From the NCBI GenBank assembly GCA_964598725.1, contig CAZRCW010000002.1, positions 248,001 through 312,000 on the forward strand: a stretch of 64,000 nucleotides of DNA. Reading direction: 5' to 3'. A program made the translations under genes and the position numbers. Positions 40,119 through 48,264 of this stretch are shown one piece after another; positions within the stretch are counted from its first letter, which is position 1, and each line of letters opens with the position of its first letter. The DNA comes from JAGOTP01 sp964598725. Lineage in GTDB: Bacteria; Patescibacteriota; Patescibacteriia; 2-12-FULL-60-25. Below the pieces are notes generated by a model. The model saw nothing but the letters and a program-made list of their open reading frames with translations. It was not told the DNA's origin and did not search any database.

Positions 40119-40568
40119 ATGAAACGGTACACGTTAGGCTTCATTTTTGCCAAAGACCTGAGGAAGGTCTTGCTCATGCGAAAAACCAAACCCGCTTGGC
40201 AAGCCGGGAGATTGAACGGCGTCGGTGGAAAGATCGAGCCCGGAGAAGATGCAGTAACTTGCATCGCTCGAGAGGTCGAAGAAGAAACAAGCCTCCAAAT
40301 CGCGAAAGACGCGTTTCGGCTTGTCGGGCGTTTCCATGGGCAAGAGTGGACCATGGATGTGTTCTCCCATGCGTATCAGGGAAATGAGCAGGATGCGGCT
40401 AGTCGAGAAGCTGAACCGGTCGATTGGTTCAGCGCCGAAACTCTCCCAGCTACCGTTATCCCAAACTTGCACTGGATGATTCCGTTCGCTTTGGAGCAAC
40501 TGAGCTCTGACCAAGGCCAGATACTCGAAAGTGGCCAGCTTGGTTCTTTTGAGATAGAAATCCTCTAA
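40119..40568 (+). CDS. Nudix hydrolase (MutT/8-oxo-dGTPase-like)
   Basis: 149 residues, starting MKRYTLGFIFAKDLRKVLLM. The Nudix box is complete: G at the start of GGKIEPGEDAV, then REVEEETSL. WQAGRLNGVGGKIEPGE resembles 8-oxo-dGTP diphosphatases (MTH1/MutT-like). It would hydrolyse a nucleoside diphosphate-X substrate. It is followed after 5 bases by the FAD-synthetase-domain gene. Confidence 0.9.
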   Translation: MKRYTLGFIFAKDLRKVLLMRKTKPAWQAGRLNGVGGKIEPGEDAVTCIAREVEEETSLQIAKDAFRLVGRFHGQEWTMDVFSHAYQGNEQDAASREAEPVDWFSAETLPATVIPNLHWMIPFALEQLSSDQGQILESGQLGSFEIEIL

Positions 40569-40573
40569 AACCC

Positions 40574-41095
40574 ATGTCTGTACTGATTATTGGAAATTTC
40601 GACGGCGTTCACCGCGGCCACCAGGCATTGATTAAGCGAGCGGTTGAAATTGCTGATACGCACAACGGGCAAACAATCGCCCTAACCTTTGACCCACATC
40701 CGGTGCAACTCCTCAGACCCGAATCAGCCCCGACGCTCCTCACCTCACTCGAAGAAAAAAGCCATCTATTGCAGGTGGCGGGCGTGGATCGAGTGATTGT
40801 TGAGACTTTCAACCGCGATTTCTCTGAACTCAGCCCAAGAGCATTTGTAGAACGCATCATCGCGCCATTGAATGTCCGCGTCATCTTAATTGGTCAGGAC
40901 TTTCGCTTCGGCAAACAACGGGGAGGAACCATCGAAACGCTGAGCGAACTAGGTCAGGCATTCGGATATACGGTTGAGGTCGTGCAACCGGTACGCGAAG
41001 ATGGATCGATCATCTCTTCGAGTCGGATTCGACAAGCGCTCGCCGATGGAGATACGGCGACGGCTGGGATGCTCCTTGGACGCGAAATCTTGTAG
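40574..41095 (+). CDS. FAD synthetase domain protein (RibF N-terminal half only)
   Basis: 173 residues equal to the nucleotidyltransferase domain of bifunctional RibF. Motifs: IGNFDGVHRGHQALIKRAV (HxGH), FDPHP, LIGQDFRFGKQRGGTIETL and the end ISSSRIRQALADGDTATA. The C-terminal riboflavin-kinase domain is absent; the gene stops at LLGREIL and the next gene is on the other strand. It should adenylylate FMN to FAD, so FMN must come from outside or from another kinase. Confidence 0.88.
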   Translation: MSVLIIGNFDGVHRGHQALIKRAVEIADTHNGQTIALTFDPHPVQLLRPESAPTLLTSLEEKSHLLQVAGVDRVIVETFNRDFSELSPRAFVERIIAPLNVRVILIGQDFRFGKQRGGTIETLSELGQAFGYTVEVVQPVREDGSIISSSRIRQALADGDTATAGMLLGREIL

Positions 41096-41100
41096 ACGCC

Positions 41101-41679
41101 TTATCTCTTCACCCGTTCAAGCCAGTCCGGTACTGGCCCAAACGCAATCGACGGACATGCATCGAACTCTTCTTCCGTAATCGCGTAATGCCGTTGATAG
41201 ACGTTTTCGACGCTTCCGAAGAGAGCGTCGTTCCAATCAAAGCCAAGCGCAGCGGCCACTTCACGCACCACTTCTTCGGTTGGTCCTTCGATTTCCATAA
41301 ACGATGGGATCCAAGGCCAGGTATCAATCGTGAGGGAACAGTCTTTCCACTCCCAAGTTTCACGCTTCGTTTCTTGCAGGGCTTTGCCGCTTAGTCCCAT
41401 CGCCTCCAGTAACTCTACCGCACGCGCAAAGTCATCAACGATCACTTCGATCTCTTTTGTTCCGTGAAGCGTCCGTTCGAATGTGCGCTTGTACGTCATG
41501 GTGACGCGGTCACCTTCATCTCGGACGCGTAACCATGCGTTATCACCTGTCGGGCCGTTGAAATTAATACGTTTCATGAGACGCTCAGGCTGAACACACA
41601 TCGCGCCCACCTCTCGCAAAAGCTTACGTAGCTGCTCCGTATCGATATCAGGAAACTTCGCTTCAATTTCGGTTTGCAT
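41101..41679 (-). CDS. CYTH domain protein (class IV adenylate cyclase/thiamine-triphosphatase-like)
   Basis: 192 residues. The N-terminal EIEAKFPDID is the ExExK motif of CYTH enzymes, which hydrolyse or cyclise triphosphates in a beta-tunnel. WLRVRDEGDRVTMTYKR, GTKEIEVIVDD and SLTIDTWPWIPSFMEIEGPTEE supply the further Arg/Lys/Glu ligands. The activity (CyaB-type cyclase, tripolyphosphatase or ThTPase) cannot be decided. It is 5 bases downstream of the Nudix gene at 41685-42197, probably co-transcribed. Confidence 0.88.
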   Translation of the reverse strand: MQTEIEAKFPDIDTEQLRKLLREVGAMCVQPERLMKRINFNGPTGDNAWLRVRDEGDRVTMTYKRTFERTLHGTKEIEVIVDDFARAVELLEAMGLSGKALQETKRETWEWKDCSLTIDTWPWIPSFMEIEGPTEEVVREVAAALGFDWNDALFGSVENVYQRHYAITEEEFDACPSIAFGPVPDWLERVKR

Positions 41680-41684
41680 AGAAG

Positions 41685-42197
41685 TTATTTATTTTGAGCC
41701 AAATACACTTCAAGAAATGCGAGGGTTGTCTGTGTATTGAAGAGGGCGGACTGATAGGCATCAGTTTCTGGATGCTGGTTCCCCGTTTGCTCGATCTGCC
41801 GAATCTCCGCCTGCAATAACTGGATCGCTTCTGAAATCGGCGTCCAGGCTTTTGTTCTTTGGCGTTCACTCGCACTTTTTGTGATCGGATCACTCACTTG
41901 CTCAACGAAATTGGCAAAAAATCCATGGATTTCATAGCGTTTTTTGTAGACATCGCGAAACTGAACAACCTGACCCAAAGGATGTAGCTCGCCGATCGTT
42001 ACCCCAGCCTCTTCTAGACATTCACGACGAACTCCCTCCTCGATGGATTCGTGTTCTTCGATTCCTCCACCAAGCAATAGCCCTCCAAATAATAGAACCT
42101 CGCCTGCTTCATTCAACACAATCACTTTACCGGTGAGTCGTGTCGCATAATCTGTCGGTTCTTCTTCTTGTGATTTCAGAATGCGTAGTGGATGCAT
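41685..42197 (-). CDS. Nudix hydrolase
   Basis: 170 residues. The Nudix box GGGIEEHESIEEGVRRECLEEAGV is intact in parts GGGIEEHESIEEG and RRECLEEAGV (about 43-66). The N-terminal half carries the beta-sheet LTGKVIVLNEAGEVLLFGGL, and the C-terminal helix is longer than in MutT. The substrate is unknown, likely a nucleotide sugar or NTP. It is in one unit with the CYTH protein. Confidence 0.88.
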   Translation of the reverse strand: MHPLRILKSQEEEPTDYATRLTGKVIVLNEAGEVLLFGGLLLGGGIEEHESIEEGVRRECLEEAGVTIGELHPLGQVVQFRDVYKKRYEIHGFFANFVEQVSDPITKSASERQRTKAWTPISEAIQLLQAEIRQIEQTGNQHPETDAYQSALFNTQTTLAFLEVYLAQNK

Positions 42198-42225
42198 AAC
42201 GCGCTTTACTATACTCTGCGAGCTC

Positions 42226-42867
42226 TCAGAATCCCAACCAGGACAAGGGATAAGCGAAGAGCAGCGTGATCAAACTTCCCAGCGCCAGGAATGAACCGAG
42301 CGGTACTGGATCCGTTCGCTTTATACGTTTAGCAGCCAATAAACCAAGTGAAACGATCGAACCAAGAACCGTCGATACAAGGATTACAAAGAGGATATTC
42401 GGGAATCCAAAAATCACGCCTAACGCGATTCCTAAGAGAATATCTCCCCGTCCCACGCTCTTTCTTTTGAATAGAAGATATTGAATTCCAAAGAGACCGC
42501 CACCGATGAACATACCTAGAAGTACTTGGCCGATCGTTTGATTTCTCAACATGAGCTGCAACGCGATTCCGCAAAGCATGAGGAGAAACAAAGGTATTTC
42601 GAATAACCTTTTAGTCGTTCGATCTGTTTCAAATAGGACACCGAGAAAAAATAGGATAAGGCATAAAAGACCTCGGACACCTACACCAGCCGACAGCCAC
42701 CTCTCGGACAAGTGGAAAAACAACATGTAGGTACCACTCATCAAGGCATAGACTCCTATGCGAGTTTTAAGGAGCGTTCCCTTATCCTCTTTCTCCAACC
42801 AAAAGACACCCGAAGCGATCAGGCTCGTCAGGAAAACAGCTAGCAGCATCGACCAAACAAGAGACAT
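42226..42867 (-). CDS. Prepilin peptidase-like membrane protease (A24 family)
   Basis: 213 residues with about seven membrane helices. The two catalytic aspartates are visible: LFETDRTTKRLFEIP (first Asp, in the usual D-x6-10-IP context) and SVGRGDILLGIALGVIFG (the GxGD motif). The N-terminal zinc/methylase domain of full PilD is missing, as in small A24 members. It would process type IV pilin precursors; no pilin gene is in the window. The start MSLVWSMLLAVFL is at 42867. Confidence 0.82.
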   Translation of the reverse strand: MSLVWSMLLAVFLTSLIASGVFWLEKEDKGTLLKTRIGVYALMSGTYMLFFHLSERWLSAGVGVRGLLCLILFFLGVLFETDRTTKRLFEIPLFLLMLCGIALQLMLRNQTIGQVLLGMFIGGGLFGIQYLLFKRKSVGRGDILLGIALGVIFGFPNILFVILVSTVLGSIVSLGLLAAKRIKRTDPVPLGSFLALGSLITLLFAYPLSWLGF

Positions 42868-42907
42868 ACAGCAAAGTCTACCTCCTGGATCAGAAGAAGT
42901 AACCTAC

Positions 42908-42935
42908 TTGCAGTCTCAAATGGGAGCGGTATACT
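42908..42935 (+). promoter_or_regulatory. Promoter for the HD-domain gene
   Basis: TTGCAG (42908-42913), 16 bases, TATACT (42930-42935). The leader of about 90 bases contains a partial GGAAT...ATTCC stem-loop and no clear Shine-Dalgarno sequence. Confidence 0.55.
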
Positions 42936-43033
42936 AGTTGCCAGCCGGAGGGAATCCAGATTCCACTCCTCAAACAGAAAAAGTGCATTCACCCTAAAAA
43001 CCAAGGGACATTTATTCATTTCAAGAGATACTT

Positions 43034-43621
43034 ATGGCTATCGCCTATTTTTCAGTTGAAGAACTGCTTCGCCTGATCGATGAACCGAATCGATCGGCTT
43101 GCGCTCGATTACTGAACGACAACCGAGCGCTCTTCGAGACCGTGCAAGGCTCGACCAACAACCATCAAAATTGGAAAGGTGGCTACATCGACCACATCCA
43201 GGAGATCATGAATATCGCAGTTGTCCTTCACCATTCACTGAGCGAGTGCCGTTCGCTCCCCTTCTCGCTTTCGGATGCCTTAACCGTTGTTTATCTTCAT
43301 GATGTTGAAAAGCCCTGGAAATACGAGCTCGGCGAAGACGGACGGCTGAACGAAATCCCAGCAATGCGTGAAAAAGAAGCACAGATCCAATTCCGGTTTG
43401 AAATGCTGAAAAAATACGGCATCGTCTTCACTCCCGAGCAGGACAACGCTATGCGTTACGTCGAAGGTGAGAGCAAGGACTACAGTAGTCGGCATCGGGT
43501 CGCGGGTCCTTTAGCCGCGTTTTGTCATCTTTGCGATGTCACCAGCGCACGTATCTGGTTCGATCATCCAAAAGAACAAGCAGATTCATGGATTGGTGCG
43601 AGTCGAGTCCGAACCATCTAA
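43034..43621 (+). CDS. HD-domain protein, probable phosphohydrolase
   Basis: 195 residues, starting MAIAYFSVEELLRLIDEPNR. The metal-binding pattern is H in KGGYIDHIQEIMNIA, HD in VVYLHDVEKPWKYEL (about 90) and Asp in FCHLCDVTSARIWFDHP, consistent with HD-superfamily phosphohydrolases acting on nucleotides or nucleic-acid ends. Exact substrate unknown. It is transcribed alone from its own promoter and ends at a perfect palindromic terminator. Confidence 0.78.
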   Translation: MAIAYFSVEELLRLIDEPNRSACARLLNDNRALFETVQGSTNNHQNWKGGYIDHIQEIMNIAVVLHHSLSECRSLPFSLSDALTVVYLHDVEKPWKYELGEDGRLNEIPAMREKEAQIQFRFEMLKKYGIVFTPEQDNAMRYVEGESKDYSSRHRVAGPLAAFCHLCDVTSARIWFDHPKEQADSWIGASRVRTI

Positions 43622-43652
43622 AAGAATACCCCGCTTAAGCGGGGTATTCTTG
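43622..43652. terminator. Bidirectional terminator
   Basis: A perfect palindrome: AGAATACCCCGCTT (43623-43636) next to its reverse complement (43637-43650). It overlaps the last codons of the convergent VOC gene. Confidence 0.85.
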
Positions 43653-44039
43653 AGTCTCATAGAACTCAATCGGCAATCCATCCGGATCTTGCACGAATGT
43701 GAAGCGTTTTCCTGTATATTCATCGACTCTGATCGGTTCAGCTTCAACAGCGCTCGTAGCCAAATGCGTCAGCATCTCATCCAGATTCTCAACTCGAAAC
43801 GCGAGATGACGAAGCCCGCGGGCTTCCGGACGACTTACCCGAGCCGGTGGATTCGGGAACGAGAAGAGTTCGATCTGCGTCGTCTCGTCGACGGCTAGAT
43901 CGACCTTCCACGAATCACGCTGTTCGCGGTAATGCTCGGCTAGAACCTTGAACCCCAATATTTCCACGTAAAAACGCTTGGCTTTTTCGATATCCGAGCT
44001 GATGATAGCCACGTGATGGATAGAGAGCCGCATAGTCAT
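43635..44039 (-). CDS. VOC superfamily protein (glyoxalase/dioxygenase-like)
   Basis: 134 residues with the paired beta-alpha-beta-beta-beta modules of the vicinal oxygen chelate fold. Ligand positions: IHHVAIISSDIEKAKRFYVE (His), TQIELFSFP (Glu), GLRHLAFRVENLDEM (His) and DGLPIEFYE (Glu), the four-metal-ligand pattern of GloA-type proteins. It is close to the YaeR/GloA2 group. The ATG overlaps the stop of the cupin gene by one base (TAATG), so they are coupled. Confidence 0.88.
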   Translation of the reverse strand: MTMRLSIHHVAIISSDIEKAKRFYVEILGFKVLAEHYREQRDSWKVDLAVDETTQIELFSFPNPPARVSRPEARGLRHLAFRVENLDEMLTHLATSAVEAEPIRVDEYTGKRFTFVQDPDGLPIEFYETQEYPA

Positions 44040-44383
44040 TATTTGTCGATACTCACTTTATCGTCCACTTTGGCCGACGTGATCACCAAAAACTTAAGCG
44101 GTGCTTTCGTAACTTGAGACACGTGGTGGACTTCATTCGGCTCAACGTGAACCATCATTTCCGGCTGAAGCGCGACGTCTTTTCCATCGACATTCAAAAT
44201 CCCCTCTCCTTCCAATGTAACAAACACTTTCTGATTCTCTGAGTGATAGTGCTTCTTTTCACCAGCGAATGATTCATCAAACGTGGCAATCGAAATACTG
44301 AACGGCGCCAATGGAACATCATCGTATTCACCGAAATAAAAGGCGCCTGGCGTGGTTTTGGCTTTGCGTGGGAAGAGGTTCAT
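44039..44383 (-). CDS. Cupin-domain protein
   Basis: 114 residues of a single small barrel. The metal-binding motif 1 is GEKKHYHSENQKVFVTLEGE (His-x-His-x-Glu-like), and motif 2 is HVEPNEVHHVSQVTKAPL. Many such proteins bind Mn or Fe and act as isomerases or dioxygenases; the substrate is unknown. I start at MNLFPRKAKTT. It is coupled to the VOC gene downstream. Confidence 0.83.
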   Translation of the reverse strand: MNLFPRKAKTTPGAFYFGEYDDVPLAPFSISIATFDESFAGEKKHYHSENQKVFVTLEGEGILNVDGKDVALQPEMMVHVEPNEVHHVSQVTKAPLKFLVITSAKVDDKVSIDK

Positions 44384-44416
44384 ACAAAGAGTGTTCAAAA
44401 GATTACAGTTTTCAAC

Positions 44417-45007
44417 TTACGCTCTCCAGTCTTCCAATGTCCGTTGAACAAGGGTGATGAAGCGCTGCTTATCTTCTTCGAGTGAAGCAGATGGTTCAAA
44501 GATGATGTCGGCGTTGGCCTGCAGACGACCAGTTCCATTTTCGCTTTGTACCGGATCGTTCATACGCTTCGTCGCCTGTTCTCCGTCGCGCGCAAGCAAG
44601 CGCTGATTACTGACTTCCAAACTCGTATCAATCCAGATCAGCTGTTTATTCCCTTGATACTGCTGCTGCATCTCTTCCAATTTCTCAATTTGATTCGGTG
44701 AGTTAATGATAAACACCTGACCCTCTGCCATTCTACGATTCACCTCATCGGCATCTGCACCGTAAGACGTTCCAGCAATTTCGGTATGGTCCCAATGGCA
44801 GCTTTTCATTCGCTGTCGGTCATATTCTTTTTGGTCGACGAACACATACTCGAGCTGCTTGTCCTCTAATTCCCCAGGTCGTGGAGCACGTGTAAGATAG
44901 GTCGGAATCCCTCTCAACCCATCGATCGAAGACAAGGCAGCCCGAATCAACGTACTTTTCCCTGCTCCGTAGAAGCCGGCGACGTAAATGATTCCGCCTG
45001 TAGACAT
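44417..45007 (-). CDS. P-loop NTPase, guanylate-kinase-like
   Basis: 196 residues. The Walker A motif is VAGFYGAGKSTLIRAAL. The later TYLTRAPRPGELEDKQLEYVFV matches the GMP-binding S/TRxPRxxE region of guanylate kinase, and the lid-like NQRLLARDGEQATKRM follows. It may be a divergent GMP kinase or a related nucleotide or small-molecule kinase. Its 5' end overlaps the APC permease gene by 61 bases, an unusually long overlap. Confidence 0.72.
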   Translation of the reverse strand: MSTGGIIYVAGFYGAGKSTLIRAALSSIDGLRGIPTYLTRAPRPGELEDKQLEYVFVDQKEYDRQRMKSCHWDHTEIAGTSYGADADEVNRRMAEGQVFIINSPNQIEKLEEMQQQYQGNKQLIWIDTSLEVSNQRLLARDGEQATKRMNDPVQSENGTGRLQANADIIFEPSASLEEDKQRFITLVQRTLEDWRA

Positions 45008-46503
45008 GGCTGCATACTAGCCCCAGCGAGTTCTTCTAGGGAAGATTCCCTGTCTGCACGACGTTTCCCGAGGATAAAGACACCTAAGCCCACCAACGTG
45101 ATCACAAGGCTCGTGACACCCAACCAAATACGCCAGTCATGCGGTGTGATCCCATCGACCCAAGGTTTTGCGAAGACAAAGTAAATGGCTAATCCATTGA
45201 AGAACGCCCCAATAAGGACACACAGCCATAAACCGATCTTCCCTCCAGGGATCTTCCAAACCAATGCTCCACGGGACTCGTAAAGTGCCTGCTGATGTTT
45301 CCGCGCTCGAATCAAACCGACGTAGATATAAATGAGCGAGGCGCACCAAACGGCTACCAACGCAGCCAAATAGAGATTGAACGTCACAACCAGTTTTGTT
45401 TGCGTCGCGAAGATTAAAATCACAACCGTTCCCCCGATCGCTTGTACAAGCATTGCCGGCCATGGCGTTTTTCCCCGAAGAGATAAACGCGTCATGAGCT
45501 TTGGAAGATACTGTTCAATTCCGCCAACAAATAACAAACGTGAATAGGCATTCATCGCGGTCGTCGCCTGAGCGAAAGCGGCGCAACTCGTCAGAAGGGC
45601 GATCACAATGCCAGCCACCGGTGAGATGGTTGCGACGGCACGTGAGATTCCCGTCGCCTGATCGATCTGACCGACAGAGGTCGTAAGCAACACACCGACG
45701 ATTCCCATTCCATAGCCAACGATCAAAGCCAATGTCCCCCAAGTGAACATGACTTTCCCCGTTTTCTTATGATCCGAAAATTCCGCTCCCATGTTGAACG
45801 GGACTTCGACCCCCAAAAGCCAGAGCACCGCTGCTGAATAGAGAAATCCGTACTTTCCTAGATCGAGTGAGAAGATCTCTCGATCGATCGGTGTTACCGG
45901 CTGCCCGTGCATCAATCCCACAATAAGTGCCGTCAAGGCGATACCGATCGCAACAAAGAACATAATATTCACGATCGATTGTGAGAAGCGCAAGCGGAGC
46001 GTGCAAACCAAAAGCAACAGCCACACATAGGCAATTTGCGCCGTAACCTGAATCGCTAAACTCCATTCTTGTCCCAGAGCGTACTGGATGTGGGCGATGA
46101 TAATCGACGCGTCGAGTGGTAAAAGCAGAAAGATTGGAATCCAAGATAGCCAACCCGCGATAAAGCCGTGAACAGGCCCTAGCGTTTTTCGCGTCCAAAC
46201 ATAGATCCCACCCTCGCTCGGAAACAAGGTACCAAGCTCATAAGCGCCAAGTGCGCAGGGAACAAGAAACGTCACCGCTGCCAACAGCAGCATTGGAATC
46301 CCCACCCAGCCTTGAGAAGCGAGTTGCGCGGCGCCATATGATCCGAAAATGATCGAGAAATAGATCGTGACCATATCGAAACGCGACAAGATCCGCGGAA
46401 GGATCTTGGGTGGAACCGTTTCGGCCCGTAACAGGGCATTTTCTAACGAGACAGAAGATGAAGGGAGTGACATACATGAACTGGTCATTCTATATATTTT
46501 CAT
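44947..46503 (-). CDS. APC superfamily amino-acid permease
   Basis: 518 residues with about 12 membrane helices. Key region: MVTIYFSIIFGSYGAAQLAS in helix 1 and GALGAYELGTLFPSEGGIYVWTRKTLGP in helix 2-3 (pieces ELGTLFPSEGGIYVWTRK), typical of AdiC/YjeM/glutamate:GABA-antiporter-like members. The substrate is probably an amino acid. Starts at 46503 (MKIYRMTSS) or 46488 (MTSSCMSLP) are both possible. It diverges from a regulator gene across a 58-base region with a palindrome. Confidence 0.85.
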   Translation of the reverse strand: MKIYRMTSSCMSLPSSSVSLENALLRAETVPPKILPRILSRFDMVTIYFSIIFGSYGAAQLASQGWVGIPMLLLAAVTFLVPCALGAYELGTLFPSEGGIYVWTRKTLGPVHGFIAGWLSWIPIFLLLPLDASIIIAHIQYALGQEWSLAIQVTAQIAYVWLLLLVCTLRLRFSQSIVNIMFFVAIGIALTALIVGLMHGQPVTPIDREIFSLDLGKYGFLYSAAVLWLLGVEVPFNMGAEFSDHKKTGKVMFTWGTLALIVGYGMGIVGVLLTTSVGQIDQATGISRAVATISPVAGIVIALLTSCAAFAQATTAMNAYSRLLFVGGIEQYLPKLMTRLSLRGKTPWPAMLVQAIGGTVVILIFATQTKLVVTFNLYLAALVAVWCASLIYIYVGLIRARKHQQALYESRGALVWKIPGGKIGLWLCVLIGAFFNGLAIYFVFAKPWVDGITPHDWRIWLGVTSLVITLVGLGVFILGKRRADRESSLEELAGASMQPCLQAESFTSPASTEQGKVR

Positions 46504-46538
46504 GCTAAACTCAATTTATTTGATATTTTTCCCTATAC

Positions 46539-46552
46539 ACTAAACTTTTAGT
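46539..46552. promoter_or_regulatory. Palindrome in the permease/regulator intergenic region
   Basis: ACTAAA-CT-TTTAGT is a perfect 6-bp inverted repeat with a 2-base spacer. A second CTAAACT half-site lies at 46505-46511. It is a plausible operator for the protein encoded at 46562. Confidence 0.45.
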
Positions 46553-46561
46553 TTATTTTCT

Positions 46562-47416
46562 ATGGTGCTCTTCCCCTCTTCCGAACTCGCTGAACGAATC
46601 GTGGAGGAGCTACGCCAAGGACCTCTGGAGACCGTTGAGCTCATCAAACGACTTCAGAAAACGAACCAGGTTACCGTCCAAGGTATCTATAAAGCGCTGC
46701 GCTCGCTCCGCAAACAAGAGATCGTCCTGCTTCAACAACGTGAAGCGACGTTAAACCTGCACTGGCTCCATGAGCTCGAATCATTCGCCACACTAGCGGA
46801 ACACGCCTATCACGATACCCAGTCCCAATCTGGCCATTTCTTACAGTTACATGATGGTGATCGCATCAGTTATTCCTTCAAAAATCCGATCCAAGTCGAC
46901 GCTTTTTGGAATCACATTCTCTACAGCCTATTCGCCGCTTTACCAAAAACGAAACAGTGGTTCGCCTATGCTTCACACTGCTGGTTCCTTATTGGACGAA
47001 GAAAGGAAGAGCTTACCTTACAAAAGTTCATGGCACGTCGTGGAATAAACTACCTGTTCACGGTCGGTCATCGATCCGCGCTTGATCGAGTGGTCTCTAA
47101 AGACTTCGACGGAACACACGCCCAGTATGCGATGCTCGGTGAACCGCTCTTCACAAAAAAACGCGCCTACCTCGGCGTGGTATTAAACGTCTTCGGTCCT
47201 TACATCATCGAAGCGCATTACGATCAAGCCACCGTCGATCGGATTGAACACTTTTACCAGACAACAACGAAACTCACACCAACTTCAATAAAAGAACTTG
47301 AAGCGATTGTCGCGCTGCCGAGTCGAATCAAATTCGTGATCAGTCGAAATGAGAAGAAAGCTGAGAAGTTAGCGCGACAGTTTGGGAAGCGCTTTTATCT
47401 TAAGAAGACAAATTGA
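46562..47416 (+). CDS. Winged-helix transcriptional regulator (unclassified)
   Basis: 284 residues. An N-terminal HTH (residues about 8-65: LAERIVEELRQGPLETVELI ... GIYKALRSLRKQEIVLLQQR) is of the ArsR/PadR winged-helix kind. The larger C-terminal domain (HWLHELESFATLAEHAYHDT onwards) is unrecognised; it could sense a ligand. It diverges from the amino-acid permease with a palindrome between them, so control of the permease and itself is likely. The ATG at 46562 follows a TATACA-like -10 and AT-rich DNA. Confidence 0.7.
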   Translation: MVLFPSSELAERIVEELRQGPLETVELIKRLQKTNQVTVQGIYKALRSLRKQEIVLLQQREATLNLHWLHELESFATLAEHAYHDTQSQSGHFLQLHDGDRISYSFKNPIQVDAFWNHILYSLFAALPKTKQWFAYASHCWFLIGRRKEELTLQKFMARRGINYLFTVGHRSALDRVVSKDFDGTHAQYAMLGEPLFTKKRAYLGVVLNVFGPYIIEAHYDQATVDRIEHFYQTTTKLTPTSIKELEAIVALPSRIKFVISRNEKKAEKLARQFGKRFYLKKTN

Positions 47417-47449
47417 GAGAGTTCCTTTTTCAGGGTAGGCTTAGCTTGT

Positions 47450-48118
47450 ATGAAAAATACTTCCTCAGCAGAAGCTGCAACCTCGCCTCGCTCTATTGGA
47501 ATCTGCTTTTCCTGTGGCGTACGTAGCAAAAACGAGAAAGATGTAATGGCCTGGGATACCAAAGCACGCGTTGATAAAGCCCTAATGCTCTACAAGCTTG
47601 GGTTTATCGATCAGATTCTGTGTACCGGTGGGATCTTCCAGAAAGGACAGAAGCAGCCGATCTCTGCCGTCATGATGGAATACCTTGAAGAACAAGGCGT
47701 GCCAAAAGTGGCGTTGCTCACCGAAACCCAATCACTTGATACGATCGAGAATATCAAATTTGCCTTAGCTCTTTTGAAAAAGCGGGGCTTGTTTGAAGGA
47801 ATCACCTCAACCGAAGATCTACGAATCGTTGTTATCAGTGAACGGCTGCATGTACGCCGGATCGAAGTCTCGCTTCGTGCTCAATTGGAACAGCTCGGCC
47901 TCCATGAGCTCATCCCGATCATTCTCGAACCGGTCACCTATTCAATCTCAGATCTGACGCTTCATACCGAAGAAGCGTTGCTACACGAAACGATCCTCGA
48001 TCCACTTGGGACAGGCGAACTCTTTCAGAGCAGACGACGTGAACTGCGGGCAGAAGTCGCTAAGACTAAATCTAAGAGCTCAAAGAATACTACTTTGAGC
48101 AAGCAGAAAAACGATTAA
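47450..48118 (+). CDS. DUF218/YdcF-like protein
   Basis: 222 residues. The core matches the DUF218 fold: ARVDKALMLYKLGFIDQILC (about 40), CTGGIFQKGQ, EYLEEQGVPKVALLTETQS and DTIENIKFALALL. DUF218 proteins such as YdcF and SanA bind nucleotides or are involved in envelope maturation. No membrane helix is present here, so it is cytoplasmic. The C-terminal tail is Lys/Ser-rich. Confidence 0.8.
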   Translation: MKNTSSAEAATSPRSIGICFSCGVRSKNEKDVMAWDTKARVDKALMLYKLGFIDQILCTGGIFQKGQKQPISAVMMEYLEEQGVPKVALLTETQSLDTIENIKFALALLKKRGLFEGITSTEDLRIVVISERLHVRRIEVSLRAQLEQLGLHELIPIILEPVTYSISDLTLHTEEALLHETILDPLGTGELFQSRRRELRAEVAKTKSKSSKNTTLSKQKND

Positions 48119-48192
48119 ACAAAATGACCTTCGACAAGCTTTGGCCGAAAAAGGTGCGGACTTCTAAGGCAAAGGTATCTCGCTAAACGCAC

Positions 48193-48264
48193 GACGCTGT
48201 CATGCCCTTGGGGAGATGCCTGTCATGAACCCGACAGGCGAGGGCATGTGACGCTTACAGCGTC
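48193..48264 (-). terminator. Three-tier nested hairpin at the end of the RiPP operon
   Basis: Nested inverted repeats: GACGCTG (48193) with CAGCGTC (48258), CATGCCCT (48201) with AGGGCATG (48241), and GCCTGTC (48218) with GACAGGC (48233). The outer right arm overlaps the last codons and stop of gene 48255-49265. There is no T-run, so it acts as a terminator or 3' barrier. Confidence 0.7.

Noticed and set aside
39920..40354. A 144-codon frame antisense to the Nudix gene
   Set aside because: Only its last 64 codons match the YwbE family; the upstream part is a shadow of the Nudix coding sequence.
42936..43033. A riboswitch in the leader of the HD gene
   Set aside because: The 90-base leader shows only a weak stem-loop and no conserved aptamer motif that I know.
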